The notes: generated by a model from the letters alone, not told the origin. DNA of 5,567 nucleotides from Desulfobacteraceae bacterium (GCA_011389605.1 JAABTZ010000241.1:1-5567), one strand, 5' to 3'; counted from the stretch's first letter, positions 1-5,567 are shown. Translations and numbers: made by a program.

Positions 1-481
1 CAATCTGCTCGGGGGCCAAAACGGTACTACCAGCTCCCGCCTGTTTGTCCAGACCGGGCTGCAGCACGAATCCAACGGCAGGGGCGGGGTTGAGTCCCGC
101 AGCACCAATTACGCCTATATTCGTCCTGTTTTTATCTGGTTTCATGAAAAGACCGAACTGGGCCTCCAGGTGGCTCCGAAGCTTTGGGTTTATGCTGGAA
201 ATGATGACGATACCAATTCGGATCTTTACCGTTACCGGGGCTATTTTGATGTTGAAATCAAAGCCGGCCGGGCAGAAGGCCTGGTGCTGGGCTCGATTTT
301 CAGATGGGCTGAAAAAGGCACCTCCGTAGAGATTGACGCCACCTACCCGCTTAACCGTCTTTTGCCCGTGGATATTGATGTTTATCTCCATGCCCAATAC
401 GTCAACACCCTTGCCGAAAGCCTGCTGGAATACCAGGAGCGAACAAGGGCAGTGCGCCTGGGTATCTCCATTGTCCGGTAA
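1..481 (+). CDS. pldA: Outer-membrane phospholipase A (OMPLA), C-terminal part, 5' end outside window
   Basis: The frame starting at base 2 is open from the window edge to the TAA at 479-481 and gives 159 residues. It matches the C-terminal half of OMPLA, a 12-stranded beta-barrel that hydrolyses phospholipids in the outer membrane using a His-Ser-Asn catalytic site and calcium. The active-site stretch is plain: HESNG (His codon 65-67, Ser codon 71-73), then SRSTN (Asn codon 107-109). The His-to-Asn distance is 14 residues, the same as His142-Asn156 of the E. coli enzyme as I recall it. Further on, alternating amphipathic strands and a segment AESLLEYQERTRAVRLG align with the final strands of E. 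coli PldA. The protein ends in ...GISIVR, without the terminal Phe/Trp usual for barrel proteins and about four residues short of the E. coli end. The gene converges with the transporter remnant at 493-744, only 11 bp away. Family identity is seen in the motifs; the physiological role is inferred. Confidence 0.88.
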   Translation, partial: NLLGGQNGTTSSRLFVQTGLQHESNGRGGVESRSTNYAYIRPVFIWFHEKTELGLQVAPKLWVYAGNDDDTNSDLYRYRGYFDVEIKAGRAEGLVLGSIFRWAEKGTSVEIDATYPLNRLLPVDIDVYLHAQYVNTLAESLLEYQERTRAVRLGISIVR

Positions 482-492
482 GGGCCCGGGGC

Positions 493-744
493 CACGCTTT
501 GCACCATACCGAGCACATCCACCGGCACCACCTGTCTCAGGTAGAGCCAGCTCACCATCGGCAGCATGACGACTGCCACCAGGGTGGAAACCAGGGTATA
601 GGTCATGTCCATGCAAAACATCATCCCTGCCAGCAAGGGGACGATCCACCCTCCCAGCGCCGTGAAACGGTCGGGCCATGAAATGGCGACAGCGGAGAGC
701 AGCACGGCCCAGACCGGCAACAATCGGGTTATCAAAGCAATCAT
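493..744 (-). pseudogene. Remnant of a BASS-family (bile acid:Na+ symporter-like) transporter, internally deleted and 3'-truncated
   Basis: Reading from the ATG at 742-744, the first ~47 codons look like a normal BASS/YocS-type N-terminus: a first helix (MIALITRLLPVWAVLL), then WPDRF and a second helix GGWIVPLLAGMMFCMDMT, which resembles the family's WIVPLL...MFGMGMTL. The next residues, TLVSTLVAV...LPMVSWLYLRQ then VPVDVLGMVQSV, resemble a segment normally about 75-80 residues later (VTMTAVSTLLAP...GQxVPVD). The middle, including the family's Na+-binding and CPGG-type region, is therefore missing in frame. Homology stops near 493, where the ~150 C-terminal residues should follow; the frame simply runs on antisense through the end of pldA to a stop at 382-384. 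A 10-helix carrier cannot be made, so I call it a pseudogene. A good ribosome binding site survives upstream. Family assignment comes from motif memory and is fairly secure; the substrate is unknown. Confidence 0.72.
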
Positions 745-916
745 GGTGCGCCTTCCTGTGTGAGGGTGAGAACAAGGGCGGCGGTCCGCCCAGGGTGCCG
801 CGGGCCAGAAAGTTTTCCACGAAAATATCGTTGTTGAGAAACATGGGATGCCCGGTGCCCAGCGCACAAAGCTGGCATGCTTTCAGCAGAAAGCTATCCC
901 GGGTTCTGCTGTGCGC
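745..916. other. Spacer between selO and the BASS remnant
   Basis: No recognisable gene is present. On the minus strand a short frame starts at the ATG at 842-844 and begins MFLNNDIFVENFLARGTLGG. It overlaps the BASS start out of frame and matches nothing I know. The spacer holds the BASS ribosome binding site and, at its right end, the branched inverted repeat listed separately. No convincing promoter was seen. Confidence 0.5.
751..757 (-). promoter_or_regulatory. Ribosome binding site of the BASS remnant
   Basis: On the minus strand AGGAAGG lies 6 nt before the ATG at 744. This picks that ATG over the in-frame upstream ATG at 867, whose extra 41 residues do not look like protein. The preserved site suggests that the gene's decay is fairly recent. 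Confidence 0.65.
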
Positions 917-917
917 T
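861..917 (-). other. Branched inverted-repeat structure at the 3' end of selO
   Basis: An outer pair AGCGCA (861-866) and TGCGCT (912-917) encloses two smaller hairpins: AAAGC/GCTTT (868-872 with 879-883) and CAGCAGAA/TTCTGCTG (884-891 with 904-911). Together they can fold as a three-way junction whose outer stem touches the selO stop codon (917-919). No T-tract follows on the minus strand, so it is not a standard intrinsic terminator. It could still stabilise the selO mRNA end or stop transcription weakly. The pairing is seen in the sequence; any function is inferred. Confidence 0.4.
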
Positions 918-2398
918 CATGTTCCGCAATATGTTCGGTAGGGCTGCGCCGAAGGTGGTGGGGGCAGGTGATAGCCGGCCTCTTCAGGAGGCTCCAGGTA
1001 TGGTTGGGACAAGGCCTCCATCAGTCTTTCCATGACCGTGAAATCGGCCTGCTCCACTGCTGCTTCCAGGGCCTCCTCCACGAGGTGGTTGCGGGGGATG
1101 ACCGCCGGGTTGGAAGTTTTCATGAGCCGGCGGGATGACTCCAGGGAATTGGGCTGCCTTTTGCGCCTGGCCTGCCAGCGCTCAAACCATTCTTTGAAAT
1201 CCCGGGATTGGAATATGGCGGCATCCGGCAAGGAGTCGGAGGCCAGGCCGCGGAAGGTGTTGGTAAAATCCGCCCTTTGTCTTTGCAGTATATTTAGCAG
1301 GTCTTCTGCAAGGATGCTGTCGTCCGCCTCCTGGTCTATCAGTCCCAGTTTGGCTCTCATGCCCGCTATCCAGTAGTTGCGAAAGGTGTCCGGAAACCGG
1401 GAAAGTTTCCCTTGTGCCATTTCCACAGCTCCCTCCGGGTCCTCGTGAATGAGCGGCAAGAGCGCCTCGGCAAACCGGGTAAGGTTCCACTGAACTATCT
1501 GCGGCTGCTTGCCATAGGCGTATCGGCCGTGGAGGTCAATGGAGCTGAAAACGGTATTCGGATCGAAAACATCCATGAATGCGCAGGGGCCGTAATCGAT
1601 GGTTTCACCGCTAAGGGCTGTGTTGTCAGTGTTCATGACGCCGTGGATGAAGCCAGTCAGCATCCATGTGGCCACAAGAGATGCCTGCCGATCCAAAACC
1701 TCAGCAACCAGGGCGAGATACGGGTTTGCGTCCGCAGCCAAGTGGGGAAAGTGGCGATGGATAGCGTAATCGGCCAGTGTGCGGAGTTCGGCGGGGTTGC
1801 TCCTTGCCGCCGCATACTCGAAAGTTCCCACGCGCAGATGGCTGGATGCTGTTCGGGTGAGAATGGCCCCCTGAAGGGCGGTTTCCCGGTACACCGGCTC
1901 ACCAGTGGTGACTACCGCAAGGCTTCTGGTCGTGGGTATCCCGAGGGCATAAAGGGCCTCGCTGATGAGATATTCCCGAAGCATGGGGCCCAGGGCCGCC
2001 CGGCCGTCCCCCCGCCTTGAAAACGGGGTTCTGCCGGAGCCTTTGAGCTGGATGTCGAAGCGCTCCCCTTCTGGTGTCAACTGTTCACCCAGCAATATCG
2101 CCCTGCCGTCGCCCAGCACGGTGAAAGATCCGAATTGATGCCCCGCATAAGCCTGGGCAAGAGGCTCGGCCCCTTGGGGGATCGTGTTTCCAGAAAACAC
2201 GGAGGCGCCTTCCTCGCCCTTCAGCACATTGGGATTCAGTCCGAGAGTCCGTGCCAGAGCAGCGTTAAAGACCACGAGCTCCGGCGCGTGCACCGGCACC
2301 GGGTCGATCCGGGCGTAGAAAGCCTCCGGCAGCCGGGCATAGGTGTTGTCGAATCGCCACCCGGCGTCCAGCCGGTTTTGCCTGCTATTGGGTATCAT
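917..2398 (-). CDS. selO: Protein adenylyltransferase SelO (YdiU/UPF0061 family)
   Basis: This 493-residue protein is full length for the family. SelO has a protein-kinase-like fold but binds ATP in flipped orientation and transfers AMP to Ser/Thr/Tyr of target proteins, with a role in redox stress. Landmarks in order: AQAYAGHQFG (81-90), LGDGRA (95-100), QLKGSGRT with the nucleotide-contacting Lys119, the RRGDGRA loop (128-134), REYLISEAL (141-149), PTTRSLAVV (155-163), RVGTFEYAA (189-197), HGVMNTDN with Asp258/Asn259 (catalytic and metal site), and IDYGPC with Asp268, equivalent to the kinase DFG aspartate. The C-terminus is YRTYCGT; Cys491, third from the end, sits where animal SelO carries selenocysteine. 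The only other cysteine is Cys272. The ATG at 2396-2398 has AGGAGG 5 nt upstream. A MITE-like repeat begins 23 bp upstream of the start. It follows hypE in the same direction, but across 345 bp of mostly repeat DNA. Family certainty is very high; targets are unknown. Confidence 0.96.
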   Translation of the reverse strand: MIPNSRQNRLDAGWRFDNTYARLPEAFYARIDPVPVHAPELVVFNAALARTLGLNPNVLKGEEGASVFSGNTIPQGAEPLAQAYAGHQFGSFTVLGDGRAILLGEQLTPEGERFDIQLKGSGRTPFSRRGDGRAALGPMLREYLISEALYALGIPTTRSLAVVTTGEPVYRETALQGAILTRTASSHLRVGTFEYAAARSNPAELRTLADYAIHRHFPHLAADANPYLALVAEVLDRQASLVATWMLTGFIHGVMNTDNTALSGETIDYGPCAFMDVFDPNTVFSSIDLHGRYAYGKQPQIVQWNLTRFAEALLPLIHEDPEGAVEMAQGKLSRFPDTFRNYWIAGMRAKLGLIDQEADDSILAEDLLNILQRQRADFTNTFRGLASDSLPDAAIFQSRDFKEWFERWQARRKRQPNSLESSRRLMKTSNPAVIPRNHLVEEALEAAVEQADFTVMERLMEALSQPYLEPPEEAGYHLPPPPSAQPYRTYCGT

Positions 2399-2403
2399 AG
2401 AAT

Positions 2404-2409
2404 CCTCCT
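2404..2409 (-). promoter_or_regulatory. Ribosome binding site of selO
   Basis: A perfect AGGAGG on the minus strand, 5 nt from the ATG at 2398, fixes the selO start. It lies just outside the left end of the adjacent palindromic repeat, so the repeat did not disturb translation initiation. Confidence 0.8.
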
Positions 2410-2421
2410 GCCTCTCAAATA

Positions 2422-2574
2422 TGACGGCTTCGTAAAAAGTCCAATATCTGCCTTGCGCTTCATCCCTCGGAATTTCACGTACGGCTAAGTACGCTGCATT
2501 CCTCGGGATTTTGTGCGCCTTGATCTTGAACTTTTTACTTTGTCGTCCGAAATCGACTTTTTACGAGACCATCA
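2422..2574. repeat. Complete MITE-like palindromic repeat (153 bp) with terminal inverted repeats
   Basis: The ends are inverted: TGACGGCTTCGTAAAAAGTC on the left and the complement of TGATGGTCTCGTAAAAAGTC on the right match at 17 of 20 positions, the inner 12 (TCGTAAAAAGTC, 2430-2441 with 2555-2566) being perfect. The left arm can also pair with an inner copy, GTAAAAAGT (2432-2440) with ACTTTTTAC (2530-2538). The centre is a further palindrome: ATCCC-CGGAAT type arms around CGTAC-GGCTAA-GTACG (apex about 2479-2494). TCAAATATG occurs as a perfect 9-nt direct repeat at both edges (2415-2423 and 2572-2580), overlapping the ends; with the TIR-defined limits the outside duplication would be AATA. 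No transposase is encoded, so it would be a non-autonomous, MITE-like element. I recall similar repeats dispersed in Desulfobacterales genomes. The arms with T-runs could act as a bidirectional terminator between hypE and selO. Confidence 0.78.
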
Positions 2575-2626
2575 AATATGGCCCTCTACAGCAGAATATT
2601 GGGACAAGATGTCAGAAAGTCAAGTC

Positions 2627-2701
2627 TGATGGCACCGTAAGAAGTCCAATATCTGCGTTATGCGCAGTTTCTGAAGAATTTCACGTACGGCTAAGTACGC
2701 T
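2627..2701. repeat. Half-length second copy of the palindromic repeat
   Basis: This repeats the left half of the element at 2422-2574 in the same orientation. It starts TGATGGCACCGTAAGAAGTC, then has a perfect 15-nt match (2642-2656 to 2437-2451), a diverged centre, and a perfect 26-nt match (2676-2701 to 2470-2495) covering the CGTAC-GGCTAA-GTACG apex. Similarity then stops abruptly, so the right half and right terminal inverted repeat are gone. The diverged part forms its own small hairpin (CTGCG/CGCAG on the minus strand, about 2654-2668). The DNA between the two copies (2575-2626) and from here to hypE (2702-2743) shows no gene. Confidence 0.72.
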
Positions 2702-2743
2702 AAAAGGGGCGTATTGTTATTGTACAGGTGTGGATTTAAAAAG

Positions 2744-3760
2744 TCAGCAGATGCGGGGAAGCTGGCCGCCGGTGAGCATGTCCACGATGCGCCGGCCGCC
2801 TATGGCGGTTTCCATTACCACCCGGCCCGGGTGATCTGATATTGCCTCGCCGATAATGCAGGCATCCCCGCCCAGAGGGTCCTGCTTGATGGCGGCAAGC
2901 ACGGTATCGGCAGAGTCTTTGTCAACAATGGCGATGAGCTTTCCCTCGTTTGCCGCATACAAAGGATCAATTCCTAAAAGCTCGCACAGGCCGGCAACCG
3001 GTTTTCTCACCAAAAGGGCGGATTCATTGATACAGATGCCCACATTGGATGCAAGGGCGATTTCGTTTAATGCGGTTGCCACCCCGCCCCGGGTGGGGTC
3101 CCGAAGCACACGCAAGCCGCCCGCAGGAGCTGCGGCAAGCATTCGTGCGACCATCTTGTTTAAAGCGGCGGAATCGGTTTTCACGTCTGCATCAAAGGCC
3201 AGCCCCTCCCGCTGGTTTAAAATTGTCATGCCGTGATCGGCCATGGTACCGCTTAAAATCACGCAGTCGCCGGCCCGGGCCAGGGCAGCAGAGATTTCCA
3301 CGCCTTGGGCAATCCAGCCCACCCCGGAGGTGTTGATAAAGATTTTGTCCGCCGCCCCCCGGGGCACCACCTTGGTGTCGCCGGCAACTATTTTAACCCC
3401 GGCGCATCGGGCGGCAGCGGCCATGGAGGCAACAATGGTTTCCAGATCCCGGATGGCAAAGCCTTCCTCGATGATCATCGCGGCGCTTAAATACAAGGGC
3501 ACTGCCCCGCTCATGGCAATATCGTTGACCGTGCCGTTGACCGCCAGATCCCCGATGTTGCCCCCGGGGAAAAACAGGGGATCCACCACAAAGGAGTCCG
3601 TGGAAAAGGCCATGCGCCCTTTTTGGGACTCGATTACCGCACTGTCGTCGAGCCGGGAAAGCATGTCATTGTCAAATGCCGGCAGCATGATCTTTTCCGT
3701 GAGTTCATGGGAAAGCAGCCCGCCGCTGCCGTGGTCCAGCACTATTGTGTCGTGTTTCAT
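2744..3760 (-). CDS. hypE: Hydrogenase maturation protein HypE (carbamoyl dehydratase)
   Basis: This is a complete 338-residue HypE. It takes the carbamoyl group from HypF onto its C-terminal cysteine, dehydrates it with ATP to a thiocyanate, and donates cyanide to iron on HypC-HypD in the cytoplasm. The protein has the PurM/AIRS fold: HGSGG near residues 10-14, LDDSAVI (37-43), the ATP/metal region FSTDSFVVDPLFFPGG (52-67), GDLAVNGTVNDIAM (70-83), then later GDTKVV, SGTMADHG, the RDPTRGGVATALNEIA motif and NEGKL. The C-terminal tail ends PRIC, the conserved Pro-Arg-Ile-Cys carrying the carbamoyl acceptor Cys338. The ATG at 3758-3760 is preceded by TTAGGAT, a short and close Shine-Dalgarno-like site, and fits the family's usual N-terminus. 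It lies 146 bp after hypD, an unusually wide gap holding an inverted repeat, and is the last hyp gene in this direction. Identification is very secure. Confidence 0.97.
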   Translation of the reverse strand: MKHDTIVLDHGSGGLLSHELTEKIMLPAFDNDMLSRLDDSAVIESQKGRMAFSTDSFVVDPLFFPGGNIGDLAVNGTVNDIAMSGAVPLYLSAAMIIEEGFAIRDLETIVASMAAAARCAGVKIVAGDTKVVPRGAADKIFINTSGVGWIAQGVEISAALARAGDCVILSGTMADHGMTILNQREGLAFDADVKTDSAALNKMVARMLAAAPAGGLRVLRDPTRGGVATALNEIALASNVGICINESALLVRKPVAGLCELLGIDPLYAANEGKLIAIVDKDSADTVLAAIKQDPLGGDACIIGEAISDHPGRVVMETAIGGRRIVDMLTGGQLPRIC

Positions 3761-3800
3761 ATCCTAAAAAGCTTCTCACATAACCCGATGTTTTTGCAGG

Positions 3801-3892
3801 AAGGAAACCCTTCGGTCGGGATCAGTTTTTTTGCTCCTGACCGCAAGCGCTCAATGTCGCTTCAAAAACCGATCCCGACCTTGGGTTTCCTT
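3801..3892. repeat. 92-bp imperfect inverted repeat between hypD and hypE
   Basis: The arms AAGGAAACCCTTCGGTCGGG(ATC) at 3801-3823 and its partner at 3871-3892 are complementary except for a small mismatch/indel (TTC versus AA). Pairing weakly continues inward through T/A runs (TTTTTTTG with CAAAAAC). The interior holds a further small hairpin, AAGCG/CGCTT on the minus strand (roughly 3845-3862). No gene of hypC size fits in this 146-bp spacer. In the hypD-hypE transcript it would fold into a long stem. It looks like a dispersed palindromic repeat, unrelated in sequence to the repeats at 2422-2701; whether it recurs in the genome cannot be seen here. Confidence 0.7.
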
Positions 3893-3906
3893 GAAAGTCT
3901 GCGCAC

Positions 3907-4989
3907 TCATCGGTTGTATTTCCAGTGTGCCGCACATGTCCCCTCGCTTGAAACCATGCAGGGCCCCACCGGGTCTGCCGGGGTGCAGGCGGTGGCGTAA
4001 AGCCGGCAGTCAGGGGGCAGGCATCTTCCGGTGAGCACTTCGCCGCAGGCGCACCCGGCCGGAGCTGCGGCCAGGCGGGGATCTATGGAAAACCGCCGGG
4101 CCGCATCAAAGGCGGCAAATTCTTCCCGGATGGCCAACCCGCTTTCGGCAATCCGGCCAAGGCCCCGCCAGCGCGCGTCCGTGGTTTCAAACACCCGGTC
4201 TGCGACCTGCTGTGCCCGGAGATTTCCCTGCCGGGACACGGCCCGGCCATAGACGTTTTCCAGACCCGGGGTGTTTGCAGAAATCATTTCTGCCAGCTCC
4301 CGGATGCCCATGAGCATATCTGCGGGCTCAAACCCGGCAATGACGCATGGAATTTGGTGTTTTTCAAAAAATGACGCATAAGCCTGCCCGCCGATGATCA
4401 CCGAAACATGGCCGGGGAGCAGAAACCCGTGGATTTCCACACCGGAAAGCCCCATCAGGGCTTCAAGTGCCGGGGGTAACAGTTTGTGGGCGCAGTACAC
4501 GCTGTAATTGCTTAGGTTTTCCGCATGGGCGGCCAGAATCGAGGCGGCAATGGTGGGCGAGGTGGTCTCAAATCCCACACCGGCAAACACCACCTGCCGG
4601 TCCGGGTTGGCCCGGGCCAGCGCCAGGGCGTCCATGGTGGAATACACCATCCGGATGTCTTTTCCCCGGGCTTTTTCTTTCTCAAGAGAGGAGCCGGTGG
4701 CCGGCACGCGCATGAGATCGCCGAAGGTGGCCAGAATCGTATCCGGCATATTGGCCAGTTGGATAAAGGCGTCGAGCTCTGACTGATCTGTGACACAGAC
4801 CGGGCATCCCGGCCCGGAAATCAAAGACAGGGACCGGGGAAGCAGGTTGCGGATGCCGTGGCGGAATGCAGACACCGTGTGGGTGCCGCAGACCTCCATG
4901 ATCCGCATGTCTTCTGTGCACATTGATGTAATCTGTCCGGCAAGAATGGCGCAGAGCTTGCCGTCCCTGTACTGTTCCGTGTGTTCCAT
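3907..4989 (-). CDS. hypD: Hydrogenase maturation protein HypD (Fe-S scaffold for Fe(CN)2CO assembly)
   Basis: This is a complete 360-residue HypD. With HypC it forms the scaffold that holds the iron while CN (from HypE) and CO ligands are attached, before insertion into the hydrogenase large subunit. Signature motifs are intact: MEVCGTHT (Cys34), SGPGCPVCVT (Cys62, Cys65), TFGDLMRVPA (88-97), GVGFETTSPT (137-146), HKLLPPAL, GFLLPGHVSVIIG, IAGFEP, VYGRAVSRQGN and the cysteine-rich tail (Cys313, 315, 323, 328, 335, 344, 352), which includes the ligands of the family's [4Fe-4S] cluster. The ATG at 4987-4989 follows the hypF stop by 6 bp, with a weak AGG in the region as ribosome binding site, so translation is probably coupled to hypF. 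hypC, the partner normally next to hypD, is not adjacent on either side. Identification is very secure. Confidence 0.97.
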   Translation of the reverse strand: MEHTEQYRDGKLCAILAGQITSMCTEDMRIMEVCGTHTVSAFRHGIRNLLPRSLSLISGPGCPVCVTDQSELDAFIQLANMPDTILATFGDLMRVPATGSSLEKEKARGKDIRMVYSTMDALALARANPDRQVVFAGVGFETTSPTIAASILAAHAENLSNYSVYCAHKLLPPALEALMGLSGVEIHGFLLPGHVSVIIGGQAYASFFEKHQIPCVIAGFEPADMLMGIRELAEMISANTPGLENVYGRAVSRQGNLRAQQVADRVFETTDARWRGLGRIAESGLAIREEFAAFDAARRFSIDPRLAAAPAGCACGEVLTGRCLPPDCRLYATACTPADPVGPCMVSSEGTCAAHWKYNR

Positions 4990-4995
4990 GGCGAC

Positions 4996-5567
4996 CTATC
5001 GCATTTTTGCCGCGGCGCAAACAGCCTGGCCCAGGCTGATGCCCCCGTCGTTTGCCGGCACAAGGCTGTGAGTATAAACCGAAAAACCCATGGATTCAAG
5101 TTTTGCCGCCATGATTCTAAGCAGGTAGGCGTTTTGAAACACCCCGCCGGTGAGCACCACCCGGCTGATTCCCTGACTGGCCCGGATCTGATCGCAGATT
5201 TGCGAAAACAAATAAACCAGGGTGGAATGAAACCTGCGGCTGATTTCTGCTGCCGATCTGGCAGCCTGCACGTCATCAACAACCGCCCGGATCAGGGGCC
5301 GGAGTTCAATGGCGCCGCGTGTGTCTTCCGGCAGGGCATAAGGATAGCACGCCTTTTGGCCCAGCAGGCCGGGATTTGGACCGGCTGCTGCTTCCAGCTT
5401 CATGGCGGCCTGACCTTCGAATTCCACGGGCCCGGAATGGATGCCGGCAATTGCGGCCACGGAGTCAAAAAGCCGCCCCATGCCTGAGGTCAGGGGAGAA
5501 TTGACCTGTTTTTCAATCATTTTCGATATCACGGCCAACTCTTCCGGGTCCCGGTGCCGGACACATT
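4996..5567 (-). CDS. hypF: Carbamoyltransferase HypF, C-terminal part (5' end outside window)
   Basis: The frame is open from the right window edge to the TAG at 4996-4998, giving 189 residues of a protein usually about 750-800 long. HypF makes carbamoyl-adenylate from carbamoyl phosphate and ATP and transfers the carbamoyl group to HypE. The visible part is the end of the Kae1/YrdC-associated carbamoyltransferase module: VNSPLTSGMGRLFDSVAAIAG, the ASKHA-type LTGGVFQNAYLL motif, and NDGGISLGQAV close to the end with the metal-binding Asp. The family usually has SSMGR where this protein has SGMGR. There is no start in the window; the TTG at 5536-5538 is internal. It is the first of the visible hyp genes, 6 bp before hypD, and so very likely co-transcribed with it. 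Confidence 0.95.
   Translation of the reverse strand, partial: CVRHRDPEELAVISKMIEKQVNSPLTSGMGRLFDSVAAIAGIHSGPVEFEGQAAMKLEAAAGPNPGLLGQKACYPYALPEDTRGAIELRPLIRAVVDDVQAARSAAEISRRFHSTLVYLFSQICDQIRASQGISRVVLTGGVFQNAYLLRIMAAKLESMGFSVYTHSLVPANDGGISLGQAVCAAAKMR

Noticed and set aside
745..844. Short minus-strand frame beginning MFLNNDIFVENFLARG
   Set aside because: No recognised family and no clear ribosome binding site; it runs out of frame over the BASS start. It could be a gene scrap, but this cannot be supported.
744..867. Upstream ATG extending the transporter remnant by 41 codons
   Set aside because: The added residues do not look like protein, while the ATG at 744 has an AGGAAGG ribosome binding site and begins exactly where BASS proteins usually start.
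861..917. Integron attC site or REP sequence
   Set aside because: The fold is compact, but the integron core-site pattern GTTRRRY is absent and no cassette or integrase is nearby.
1412..2020. Long open frame of 202 codons on the plus strand within selO
   Set aside because: It lies wholly antisense to the strongly conserved SelO frame, has no recognisable domain, and is expected from GC-rich codon use.
2422..2701. CRISPR array from the two similar units
   Set aside because: There are only two units of unequal length, each itself a long palindrome with terminal inverted repeats, and there is no regular repeat-spacer pattern.
2511..2834. 107-codon plus-strand frame across the repeats
   Set aside because: It is made of repeat DNA and antisense hypE sequence, with no protein-like composition.
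3243..3767. 174-codon plus-strand frame over hypE
   Set aside because: It is antisense to intact hypE and low in complexity (Ala/Ser/Pro/Thr-rich); a shadow of hypE codon use.

Overview
The window holds a maturation block for [NiFe] hydrogenase (hypF-hypD-hypE) and a selO gene, all on the minus strand. At the left edge, facing them, is the 3' end of a plus-strand outer-membrane phospholipase A gene (pldA-like). The organism is probably a Gram-negative anaerobe or facultative anaerobe: OMPLA requires an outer membrane, and hyp genes imply [NiFe] hydrogenase. The GC-rich coding style and the TAAAAAGTC-ended palindromic repeats resemble what I recall from Desulfobacterota (Desulfobacterales-type sulfate reducers). 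That placement is an inference, not shown by a marker gene.

Layout from left to right: 1-481, C-terminal part of pldA (+). 493-744, a decayed sodium/bile-acid-symporter-family (BASS) gene (-). It keeps its start and ribosome binding site but has lost its middle and its C-terminal half. 745-916, a short spacer with a branched inverted-repeat structure at the end of selO. 917-2398, intact selO (-). 2399-2743, an intergenic stretch with a complete 153-bp palindromic MITE-like repeat and a second, half-length copy. 2744-3760, intact hypE (-). 3761-3906, a spacer with a 92-bp inverted repeat. 3907-4989, intact hypD (-). 4996-5567, the C-terminal third or less of hypF (-), running off the right edge.

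How the genes work together: HypF makes carbamoyl-adenylate and passes the carbamoyl group to the C-terminal cysteine of HypE, which dehydrates it to thiocyanate. The CN ligand is then placed on iron held by HypC-HypD, giving the Fe(CN)2CO unit of the hydrogenase. Here hypF and hypD are 6 bp apart, so the usual hypC is not between them. SelO, a pseudokinase-fold AMPylase, is downstream in the same direction, but repeat DNA separates it from hypE and a shared function is not evident. No new defence or mobile system was found. The points of most interest are the doubly truncated transporter, the repeat elements inside the hyp/selO transcription path, and the two-cysteine arrangement of SelO.
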